Shown here: positions 1-5,338 of the stretch, one piece after another | How positions within the stretch are numbered: position 1 is the stretch's first letter | How the letters are laid out: each line of letters begins with the position of its first letter | DNA from: Actinomycetota bacterium | GTDB lineage: Bacteria; Actinomycetota; Actinomycetes; Nanopelagicales; Nanopelagicaceae | Assembly: GCA_009701945.1 (NCBI GenBank) | Contig: WLJF01000005.1 | Span: forward strand, 1 to 14,897 | DNA: 14,897 bases | Direction: 5' to 3' | The notes under the pieces: model-generated | Databases searched by the model: none | What the model was told of the DNA's origin: nothing | Seen by the model: only the letters and a program-made list of their open reading frames with translations | Made by a program: the position numbers and the translations under genes

Positions 1-52
1 AAGAAACGAGATAGATCGAAAGGTCTAGAAACAGAGAGAAGAGGTGAGAGCT

Positions 53-415
53 ATGACAGTTCTCTTCAGCGAACTACAGGTACCAGGCTGGGCAGATAAC
101 GGCGAAAAGATTGGCTTGAAGGATGTGACTTTCACATATGACAACGCCAAGGCTTTCACCCTGCCATGCCATTTAGCAGACCCTGAGCTCTTCTATTCTG
201 AAACAGACCAGGGAGTTCTCGAGGCTAAGGCGCTCTGCGGAACATGTCCTGTGCGAAATAAGTGTCTTGATGGCGCTCTATCTCGCCAAGAGCCATGCGG
301 CGTATGGGGCGGGCAATTAATCGAAGATGGCGTCATCATCGAACGCAAGCGTCGTGCTGGACGACCACCACGTCAGGTGATTGCAGCTGCGCGACTTATT
401 GAAAGCCAGATGTAA
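53..415 (+). CDS. whiB7: WhiB7/WblC-type iron-sulfur transcription regulator
   Basis: The 120-residue protein has the WhiB 4Fe-4S ligand set: C39, C62, C65 and C71 (C-x22-C-x2-C-x5-C). The GVWGG turn follows at 83-87. A basic tail, KRRAGRPPR near 99-107, resembles the AT-hook that marks WhiB7. WhiB7 binds the housekeeping sigma factor region 4 and activates intrinsic antibiotic-resistance genes; that role is known for the family and not shown here. From LPCH to the tail it matches my memory of mycobacterial WhiB7 closely. The neighbours (Zincin_2, S16 protease, UPF0182) also fit the whiB7 locus. The ATG at 53 is chosen because GAGGTG at 41-46 sits six bases upstream; an in-frame GTG at 44 would add three residues. 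Odd points are C82 in place of the expected Trp and an Ala in the AT-hook. The usual long regulatory leader would lie outside the window. Confidence 0.9.
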   Translation: MTVLFSELQVPGWADNGEKIGLKDVTFTYDNAKAFTLPCHLADPELFYSETDQGVLEAKALCGTCPVRNKCLDGALSRQEPCGVWGGQLIEDGVIIERKRRAGRPPRQVIAAARLIESQM

Positions 416-421
416 GAAGAA

Positions 422-1531
422 TTAGAAAGCACATCCACAGAGTGGATGGCGAGTAATCGCCACCACCTGTGGTTGCGCAAGCCTTTGATAGTCAATGACA
501 GTGATTTTTCCAAAGATCTCGGGCCCTTTGAGAGCTTCTCCTTCTGAAAGTGTGATGGCATCGCAATAAGCAGTTATCTGTGAGGCTGCCGTGGCAGCTA
601 TGAAATGAGCTGCAATCTGTGGGTATTCGAACTTCTCATGAGTGCTCATTGCACGACTTGCAATCACACCGCTTTGATCACTTTCTGCTAATTGTGCACA
701 CCGCAGGCATGGTGTCTTTCCAGGAATAACAATCGGCCCAATTTCTGCACTGCCTCCATGTGGATGCGGGATATGTATAAATGCTTGTCCATAACTCATC
801 CATAGAGATAACTTTTCAGGATCGATATCACCACATGCAATGGCAAGATCTGGAGTAGATGCCTCATCTAAGTAATTGGCGCCCTTATCAAGAGGAAAGA
901 GTGAGTAATCGCGTCGACGTTCTTCACGATTTTTGATGAAAGAGAATCCAAAATCGCTGGATGCGATGCCATCGACGCCTATATCTAGGTCATCAATGGT
1001 GGAGTTCCTGCCTGTTGCTGCAAAGCGCACCTGGGTGAAGCCACTAGTAAGTAAGAGCGTGAAGAGAAGAGTGGCAACTCTATTGCTGCCAGAAATTTCA
1101 ATAAGGTAATTTTGTCTTGCACTGAGTACTCCAACTCCTGTATCTGTCACACCTGTAATCCAGGTGCTCTGTTCAAGTTCAGGTGCAATGCGATTGTGAA
1201 GTTGGATGTATGCACCATCTCTATTGGGCTTACTATTTTTTATTGCTCGGTTGTCGAGCTTTGAGACAAATCGATCGCTCAGCGAGATCGCCCCTTGTGA
1301 GATGTCAATCAGTGCCTCATGTGCAAGTTCTGTCATCAGATTGTGAACTGCGATGGGGGATACTCCTGTGATCTGAGAAATATCGTTCTCATCCACTCCA
1401 CGAGCAAGATGTTCAGCGATGACTTTCTGTTCGCAGGTGTAGATGCGAATTGCTCGCGATTTTGTACCGAGAAAATACTCTTCAGGTGTAGTGGTGGTAA
1501 AAAGTGATATTCCGCGCTTTAAAGTTCTCAT
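422..1531 (-). CDS. ThiF-like / TOMM cyclodehydratase-type protein, orphan
   Basis: The encoded protein (369 residues from this start) looks like the ThiF/E1-like, TOMM-type family. This class binds a leader or carrier peptide and pairs with YcaO enzymes in azoline formation. Visible marks, numbered from an upstream ATG at 1555: an N-terminal helical region that could be a winged helix (about 40-95), a degenerate Rossmann-like middle, GP...PGKTPCLRC with C283 and C286, and a final HPLCGC with C373 and C375. The four cysteines look like a structural zinc site. I see no clear ATP-binding glycine motif, so adenylation activity is doubtful. No YcaO gene, precursor peptide or transporter is in the window, so the substrate is unknown. 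The start at 1531 (MRTLKRG) is preferred on recalled similarity to the family N-terminus. The ATG at 1555 adds eight residues including a CPQC motif. Neither has a ribosome binding site. The gene converges on whiB7 with six bases between the stop codons. Confidence 0.72.
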   Translation of the reverse strand: MRTLKRGISLFTTTTPEEYFLGTKSRAIRIYTCEQKVIAEHLARGVDENDISQITGVSPIAVHNLMTELAHEALIDISQGAISLSDRFVSKLDNRAIKNSKPNRDGAYIQLHNRIAPELEQSTWITGVTDTGVGVLSARQNYLIEISGSNRVATLLFTLLLTSGFTQVRFAATGRNSTIDDLDIGVDGIASSDFGFSFIKNREERRRDYSLFPLDKGANYLDEASTPDLAIACGDIDPEKLSLWMSYGQAFIHIPHPHGGSAEIGPIVIPGKTPCLRCAQLAESDQSGVIASRAMSTHEKFEYPQIAAHFIAATAASQITAYCDAITLSEGEALKGPEIFGKITVIDYQRLAQPQVVAITRHPLCGCAF

Positions 1532-1604
1532 AGCCGCGCATTGTGGGCACGCCATTGCTAAGCGATGCGAGCGCTGGTGTGAATCTGTGCAGTAAGCCCT
1601 TATT

Positions 1605-1676
1605 TCTCAACGCGCTGCAGTTGGTCTCTCAACGCGTAGTGAGGGTGAGCTAGAAAAGGGAAGTGCGCTAGAAAAG
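1605..1676. repeat. Two pairs of short direct repeats in an intergenic gap
   Basis: TCTCAACGCG occurs at 1605-1614 and 1627-1636, a 22-bp period close to two helical turns. GCTAGAAAAG occurs at 1649-1658 and 1667-1676, an 18-bp period. Both pairs are exact over ten bases and lie between the ThiF-like gene and the DUF5679 terminator. On the minus strand the first pair reads CGCGTTGAGA, so each copy carries a TTGAGA that could act as a -35 element for the ThiF-like gene. An operator role is inference. Confidence 0.45.
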
Positions 1677-1677
1677 A

Positions 1678-1710
1678 AATAACCCCCACCCGTTAAGGGC
1701 GAGGGTTATT
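1678..1710 (-). terminator. Rho-independent terminator after the DUF5679 gene
   Basis: AATAACCC at 1678-1685 pairs with GGGTTATT at 1703-1710. The stem continues with CCC/GGG pairs across two mismatches to a five-base loop. Read on the minus strand it lies 24 bases after the DUF5679 stop codon, and the 3' arm runs into the U-rich stretch TTATTTCTTTTCT. This polarity fits termination of the leftward transcript. Confidence 0.8.
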
Positions 1711-1733
1711 GCTACGTATGAGTGACGTAAAAC

Positions 1734-1904
1734 TTATTCTGGCTTCTTGCCAAGAATGCGATTTACCTTGGTGCCACACACTGGGCAGATGCCCTGTGCC
1801 ATGCGACGACCAGAGTCTGAGATCTTTACAGTTCCCTCGAAATCACGCTTGGCTTTGCACTTAACGCAATAAGCGTCACCCTTGTATGTCTCTACCTCTG
1901 CCAT
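1734..1904 (-). CDS. Small zinc-ribbon protein, DUF5679 family
   Basis: This 56-residue protein has two CxxC pairs, C13/C16 and C40/C43, spaced as in a zinc ribbon, with a basic C-terminus ending GKKPE. It resembles the short actinobacterial DUF5679 proteins, whose function is not known. The ATG at 1904 is chosen because GGAGG on the minus strand (1914-1910) stands five bases upstream, a near-ideal Shine-Dalgarno. A longer frame from 1940 would add 12 residues with no such signal. It is followed by a good terminator and lies downstream of the M48-type gene, 113 bases away. A nucleic-acid or protein-binding role is only a guess from the fold. Confidence 0.8.
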   Translation of the reverse strand: MAEVETYKGDAYCVKCKAKRDFEGTVKISDSGRRMAQGICPVCGTKVNRILGKKPE

Positions 1905-1975
1905 TTTTGCCTCCGTTCGACCCATGTGCTTGGCGCTCATGTGTACTGGCTTGAACGATACTCCCGCTCACGCTC

Positions 1976-2003
1976 AAAACACGCTCTCCACGCGGAGATT
2001 GTG
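1976..2003 (-). terminator. Weak candidate terminator after the metallopeptidase gene
   Basis: On the minus strand, 15 bases after the stop codon, a hairpin TCTCC-GCGT-GGAGA (1998-1985) sits above a 2x2 internal loop and a three-pair base (CAC/GTG). TTTT at 1979-1976 follows. The U run is short and the stem is interrupted, so it may only partly separate this gene from the DUF5679 gene. Confidence 0.35.
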
Positions 2004-2017
2004 CGTAGGGATTTGGA

Positions 2018-2599
2018 CTAGATCTTCTCCAGCTCCACAGGGGCGAGAAGTGACCTCTCAGCGGCCTCATATCCATCGAGATAGGCACTTGCCAGCTCTG
2101 AATCCTCGAATCTGGCCAACATCTCGGTGAATTGCGCTCCATGGTCGAAGTATTGAAGGTGGATTGCCTCATGAAAGAGGACGTAATCCAGTGCGTAGTC
2201 AGGGGCAAGCTTGAGGCGGTCAGAGATTCGGATTGAGCGATCAACGCTGGTGCAGGAGCCCCAACGCTCTCTCATTGCTCTCCAGGTCACTGAGACAGGG
2301 CGTTCTGTGATTTCTGGGGCAAGTTCGGTCAGCAATTGATCGATACGTGCGATCAGGTCAGACTCTCCGGGGGTCTTGGACTCCTCTTGGCTGCGAATCT
2401 TGGCGATCATCTCAGGAACGATGGCGCGTTCATCAGCTTTACTCAAGCGTGCAGGGATAGAGATGACGATGCGACCACCTTGGCGATAGGCAGAGATGCT
2501 TTTCTTACGTCGAGCAGAGCGGATGACAAGGATTTCACCCTCATCGACCCCAGGCAGAGTGACTTCTTCAAATTCTGGCTGAAAGTCTCCAGTAGTCAT
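2018..2599 (-). CDS. DUF45/M48-type (YgjP-like) zinc metallopeptidase
   Basis: The 193-residue protein carries HEAIH at 143-147 (the HExxH zinc site), a further His at 153 within HLQYFDHGAQF, and WGSC at 113-116, all typical of the DUF45/YgjP branch of M48-like peptidases. An N-terminal beta-rich segment (about 20-50) matches the usual RRKKS...V.IP start of the family. There is no signal peptide or membrane helix, so it should be cytoplasmic. Its substrate is unknown. The ATG at 2599 has no Shine-Dalgarno, but TACATT lies six bases upstream, consistent with a leaderless mRNA. In the leftward direction it follows the Zincin_2 gene, separated by a 224-base gap that holds a candidate small RNA on the other strand. 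Confidence 0.85.
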   Translation of the reverse strand: MTTGDFQPEFEEVTLPGVDEGEILVIRSARRKKSISAYRQGGRIVISIPARLSKADERAIVPEMIAKIRSQEESKTPGESDLIARIDQLLTELAPEITERPVSVTWRAMRERWGSCTSVDRSIRISDRLKLAPDYALDYVLFHEAIHLQYFDHGAQFTEMLARFEDSELASAYLDGYEAAERSLLAPVELEKI

Positions 2600-2605
2600 T
2601 GAGGA

Positions 2606-2611
2606 AATGTA
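2606..2611 (-). promoter_or_regulatory. -10 element for a leaderless DUF45 peptidase mRNA
   Basis: On the minus strand TACATT is followed by six bases and then the ATG at 2599, so the predicted transcript starts at or within a base of the start codon. The -35 position has only CTGTAA (2634-2629, 17-bp spacer), a weak match. Confidence 0.5.
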
Positions 2612-2687
2612 TTAGATAAGACAACTATTTACAGATGTATCGATAAATTTTGACAGAAAAATTTTCTTGTGTCTTCGCCTTTTCTAT

Positions 2688-2716
2688 TTGATTCTGCTCA
2701 CTATTCGTCGTACTTT
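2688..2716 (+). promoter_or_regulatory. Promoter for a candidate plus-strand small RNA
   Basis: TTGATT (2688-2693), a 17-bp spacer and TACTTT (2711-2716) form a sigma-70-like promoter. The predicted start, six to seven bases downstream at about 2723, is the first base of the structured element. No coding gene follows on this strand within the gap. Confidence 0.5.
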
Positions 2717-2722
2717 TCGCAT

Positions 2723-2811
2723 ACGAAGTCCTCGGATAACCGTTTGATATCAGCAAGGGGAAGGCTGATATCGAAATGTGCGCCCGGGGACTTCGCTTTT
2801 CTTTTCCCTTT
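2723..2811 (+). ncRNA. Candidate structured small RNA with its own terminator
   Basis: The outer stem pairs 2724-2735 with 2784-2795 (12 pairs). Inside it, after a 7/8-base internal loop, 2743-2754 pairs with 2764-2775 (12 pairs), closed by the 9-base purine loop AAGGGGAAG. The two non-Watson-Crick pairs, T2732/G2787 and T2745/G2773, are G-U wobbles only if the plus strand is transcribed; on the minus strand they are A-C mismatches. Directly after the outer stem comes a U-rich tail, CTTTTCTTTTCCCTTT (2796-2811), as in an intrinsic terminator. The apical loop can also pair with this tail (2755-2763 with 2802-2810, two wobbles), a possible pseudoknot. I recognise no known family. It could instead be a bare terminator-like structure. 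The strand call rests on the wobbles, tail and promoter together. Confidence 0.5.
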
Positions 2812-2823
2812 AGTTGAAGTGAC

Positions 2824-4158
2824 TTAGAGCAGACCGCTGAGGTCATCTGGAATCTCAGAGGACGTTAAGAACTTCTCAGGTTCCAATAATTCTTCGGCGC
2901 TGGGCAAGATCCCACTCCAAATTTGATCACGGGCTGCAATATCTTTTGATTCGCGCACCTTTTGCCAGAAAGCGCTCGCCTCTCGTGCAAGTTTGGGAGT
3001 TACTTCAAGGCCTAACAGTGTTTTAAAGAGTTGTTGTGATGGAGCACTTGTTGCTCTCTGTCGTCGATTCATTTCACGAAGTTGAGCAAGTGCAGGAAGT
3101 CGCTCACCTGCTGCAAGAGTTGTGACTTCATCGGCCCAACCATCGACTAGTGCAAGTGCTGTCTCTAACTTGGAGAGCGCTGCGCGTTGTGCCGGAGTCT
3201 CCTCTGGTGTGAAAATTCCATTATTGAGTGCGATGGAGAAAGAATTTTCATTTGATTCAGGGTTCATCTGCGAAGGATCAAAATTCTGCATTGCCTCCTC
3301 AGCTTGTCTTTGAATTGCTTCCATATCAATATGAATTCCGCGACCATAATCAACGATGGCGCTGCGAATATAGGAAACAAGCCATGGGTTTGATTCAAAG
3401 AGTCTTGCTACAGCTGCCTCACGAAGTGCATGGAAAAGATAGATTTCACTCTTTGGAATTTCGAGATCTTCGCTCCACTTCTCAATGTTTTCCGGAATTA
3501 ACAGTGGGCGCGCAGGGTCGAGAAGGGGTAGCCCCACATCGTGAGCACCTGTTGCTGTTGCTGAAATTCCACCGATTGCTTGGCCTAATTGGGTAGCAAT
3601 CAGTGAACCAATAAAGGTGCGCAGTAGTCCTGCGATAGCGCCCATAGGTCCTGCCATCGCTTCACCAGAATCGACATCTTGTGATTGTTGGGCCATCGCA
3701 TCATCGAGAAGGGATGAGATCGCTGATGAGAGACCTGTGGCAAGTGGCTCCATCGTTGCCTGCCATCCTGCGAGGGTTTCATCAACCCAATCGAGTCGAC
3801 TGACCGAGCGCTGTGATGATGTGCCAGAGATTGCAGGAAAGACAGTTGCTTCATTGAGCCAGAGATCTGCAATTTCAAAGGCGTTATCTACGACAGTGAC
3901 ATCTTTTGTTCCAATAGGTTGCGATCCTTGAGCCTGCACAAATTTCTTAGCCGTATCACGGACAACTGCTTGTGGAAGTGCATCTTGTGAACCTTGTGCA
4001 AAAGCTGCAAAGGGATTAACGAAACCTGCAGGATTAATTCCTAGTTGCTCAAATTGTTTTTGAATCTGCTCTTGCATCTGACGCATCATGGCGTTGAGGT
4101 CTTCTGGCTTGCCGTTCTCTTCATCACCTTCATCAGGTGTGAATCCAAAAGGTGACAT
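2824..4158 (-). CDS. Zincin_2 (TIGR03624-type) metalloprotease-like protein
   Basis: The 444-residue protein matches the actinobacterial Zincin_2 family (annotated as zinc-dependent metalloprotease or putative hydrolase). It has a charged, Gln/Met-rich N-terminus (1-40), a Gly/Ala-rich helical centre (about 165-205), and the signature LREAAVARLFESNPWL (245-260) followed by DYGRGIHID (270-278). The biochemical function of the family is not established. I recall homologs having a His in the signature (REAAHxRLF). Here position 250 is Val, so no histidine remains at the putative metal site and activity is doubtful. The start at 4158 has GGGAG six bases upstream. It is divergent from the membrane-protein/protease cluster, with 110 bases between, and lies upstream of the DUF45 peptidase gene. 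No terminator with the right polarity is visible after its stop. Confidence 0.82.
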   Translation of the reverse strand: MSPFGFTPDEGDEENGKPEDLNAMMRQMQEQIQKQFEQLGINPAGFVNPFAAFAQGSQDALPQAVVRDTAKKFVQAQGSQPIGTKDVTVVDNAFEIADLWLNEATVFPAISGTSSQRSVSRLDWVDETLAGWQATMEPLATGLSSAISSLLDDAMAQQSQDVDSGEAMAGPMGAIAGLLRTFIGSLIATQLGQAIGGISATATGAHDVGLPLLDPARPLLIPENIEKWSEDLEIPKSEIYLFHALREAAVARLFESNPWLVSYIRSAIVDYGRGIHIDMEAIQRQAEEAMQNFDPSQMNPESNENSFSIALNNGIFTPEETPAQRAALSKLETALALVDGWADEVTTLAAGERLPALAQLREMNRRQRATSAPSQQLFKTLLGLEVTPKLAREASAFWQKVRESKDIAARDQIWSGILPSAEELLEPEKFLTSSEIPDDLSGLL

Positions 4159-4203
4159 CTATTACTCCCTTAAGAAAAGTTGGGCCAGCATGAGAACAGG
4201 TTG

Positions 4204-4209
4204 ATTCTA
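4204..4209 (-). promoter_or_regulatory. Possible -10 element for the Zincin_2 gene
   Basis: TAGAAT on the minus strand is a five-of-six match to TATAAT, about 45 bases before the start codon. This would leave a short leader carrying the GGGAG ribosome binding site. No convincing -35 is seen. Confidence 0.3.
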
Positions 4210-4256
4210 TCTACAGGGTGTAACCACCGGAGTGGGCACTTTCTTCCCATAAGCAC

Positions 4257-4262
4257 TAGGCT
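4257..4262 (+). promoter_or_regulatory. -10 element for a leaderless small-membrane-protein mRNA
   Basis: TAGGCT is followed by exactly six bases and the ATG at 4269. There is no Shine-Dalgarno before that ATG, so a leaderless transcript is the simplest reading. The -35 region (GGGCAC) is poor. Confidence 0.45.
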
Positions 4263-4268
4263 TTTTAC

Positions 4269-4517
4269 ATGTCCCGCATAGAGTTACTCGATGGATCAAG
4301 CGCCTTCGCGGCCCTTATCTGGTGGGTCGTTCCTGCGGCAGGACTTATCGGTGCAATTGGCTATGTCATCTGGGTCTCTAAATTTAAGTCAAAGTTTGAA
4401 TCTGAAACATCTCGATCAGTAGGGCAATTTCAACGCTTTCAAGATTCATTTCGTGACGCAGAAATAACTGAGTCGCCATCAGTTGAAGCCAAGCCAGATA
4501 AAGATTCTCTGCTGTAG
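4269..4517 (+). CDS. Small single-pass membrane protein, unknown function
   Basis: The 82-residue protein has one hydrophobic helix at about 12-36 (Trp- and Gly-rich), followed by a basic stretch KFKSKF and a charged, probably disordered tail with many Ser, Glu and Asp. The positive residues after the helix suggest an N-out, C-in orientation. I recognise no family. It is the first gene of a rightward cluster with the S16 protease (17 bases downstream) and UPF0182, so co-expression is likely. It could be an accessory subunit of those membrane proteins, but nothing in the sequence shows that. That it is a real gene is supported by its codon pattern, its position and the -10 element in front of the ATG. 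Confidence 0.7.
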   Translation: MSRIELLDGSSAFAALIWWVVPAAGLIGAIGYVIWVSKFKSKFESETSRSVGQFQRFQDSFRDAEITESPSVEAKPDKDSLL

Positions 4518-4534
4518 GAAGTACCAATCTCACC

Positions 4535-5338
4535 ATGGCGCTTCGTTTCTCTAAGACTCCGCGTTTACTGACTCTCTTCTTCTCACTCTTCTTTCTCATC
4601 CCGCTGGTTACACCAGTCAATTTTGTAGTGATTCAACCAGGTGAAGGCACGCCTCTCTTTCCTAAAGTGCTGCAGGTAAAGAACTCAGATATCAGGACCT
4701 ATAAGCCACATGGTCAGGCCTATCTTCTCTCCATTTGGGTCTCCACTGCCGATGCAAAGATTCTTGGAGTTGAAGCAATTGGGTGTTGGGCACGTGCCGA
4801 ATGTGTTCTATACCCGCGTTCAGCTTTCTATAAGCGAAATACGACAGCTGTTAAAGAAGAGAAGAAAGCTCTTCGTGAGATGAAGCTTTCACAGAGCGAT
4901 GCAATGTCTGCGACGAAGAATTATCTGAAAAAGAATTTTCCAACAGTGGATATTTCCAAGCTCTCTGATAGTTCATTGAAAGTTTCCCTTCCCGATACTG
5001 GAGGTCCAAGTGGAGGATTGATTTTCTCCATCGGTCTGATTGATTTCTTTACACCAGAAGATTTTTTGCAAGGAAGAAAAGTTGCAGGTTCTGGAACTAT
5101 CTCTGCCGACGGCAAAGTTGGCGCAATCGGCGGTATTGCCGAGAAGATCATTGCAGCAAAGCAGGCAGGTGCCACTGTGCTCTTTGCCTCGCGCGAAAAT
5201 TGCGGAGAAATTCCGGAGAATGTGAGTGGTATCTCCGTGGTGGCCGTTTCCACGCTCGAAGAAGCGATGACCTACCTTCGAAAGGCACCCCATTCCAATT
5301 TTCGAGGCGTAACTGGTTGCACTAACCTAGGAGCATGA
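4535..5338 (+). CDS. Membrane-anchored Lon-type (S16) protease without PDZ domain
   Basis: The 267-residue protein begins with a basic segment and a signal-anchor helix (about 9-30), so the catalytic part should be extracytoplasmic. The S16 domain fills the C-terminal half. Catalytic Ser159 is in GGPSGG, Lys204 is in GGIAEKIIAAK, and GSGTISADGKVG lies between them. The Ser-Lys distance fits the Lon dyad. Relatives of the YlbL/Rv3194c type normally carry a PDZ domain between the N-terminal domain and the S16 domain. Here only about 30 residues separate the N-terminal part (ending near MKLSQSDA, 116-123) from the GGPSGG site, so PDZ appears deleted. The frame is intact, so this is not a pseudogene. 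Start choice is weak: no Shine-Dalgarno at normal spacing is seen before 4535. The stop overlaps the UPF0182 start (ATGA), which indicates coupling. Confidence 0.85.
   Translation: MALRFSKTPRLLTLFFSLFFLIPLVTPVNFVVIQPGEGTPLFPKVLQVKNSDIRTYKPHGQAYLLSIWVSTADAKILGVEAIGCWARAECVLYPRSAFYKRNTTAVKEEKKALREMKLSQSDAMSATKNYLKKNFPTVDISKLSDSSLKVSLPDTGGPSGGLIFSIGLIDFFTPEDFLQGRKVAGSGTISADGKVGAIGGIAEKIIAAKQAGATVLFASRENCGEIPENVSGISVVAVSTLEEAMTYLRKAPHSNFRGVTGCTNLGA
5323..5328 (+). promoter_or_regulatory. Possible internal promoter -10 before the UPF0182 gene
   Basis: TAACCT ends six bases before the ATG at 5335, inside the last codons of the protease gene. The six bases between, AGGAGC, also form a Shine-Dalgarno. 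The start could therefore serve either a read-through message or a leaderless one. Confidence 0.35.

Noticed and set aside
2650..2655. Perfect TTGACA as a -35 element
   Set aside because: No acceptable -10 hexamer lies 15-19 bases downstream; TTGATT at 2688 pairs better with TACTTT.
2704..2727. Alternative hairpin TTCGT/ACGAA competing with the outer stem
   Set aside because: Its 5' arm lies upstream of the predicted RNA start, and it has only five pairs.
2723..2811. Candidate RNA as the small SRP RNA or 6S RNA
   Set aside because: It lacks the SRP apical internal-loop motif, and it is much too short and lacks the long central bubble of 6S RNA.
2776..2817. Short plus-strand frame (13 codons from ATG 2776) inside the candidate RNA
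   Set aside because: The purine-rich loop is about 11 bases away and paired regions intervene; a frame this short is expected by chance.
2625..2846. Leftward 73-codon open frame in the gap
   Set aside because: It overlaps the end of the Zincin_2 gene and the candidate RNA stems, has a composition unlike the neighbours and no recognisable domain.
4921..5293. Overlapping frames antisense to the S16 protease
   Set aside because: They are shadows of a gene with clear S16 motifs, with no start signals or domains of their own.
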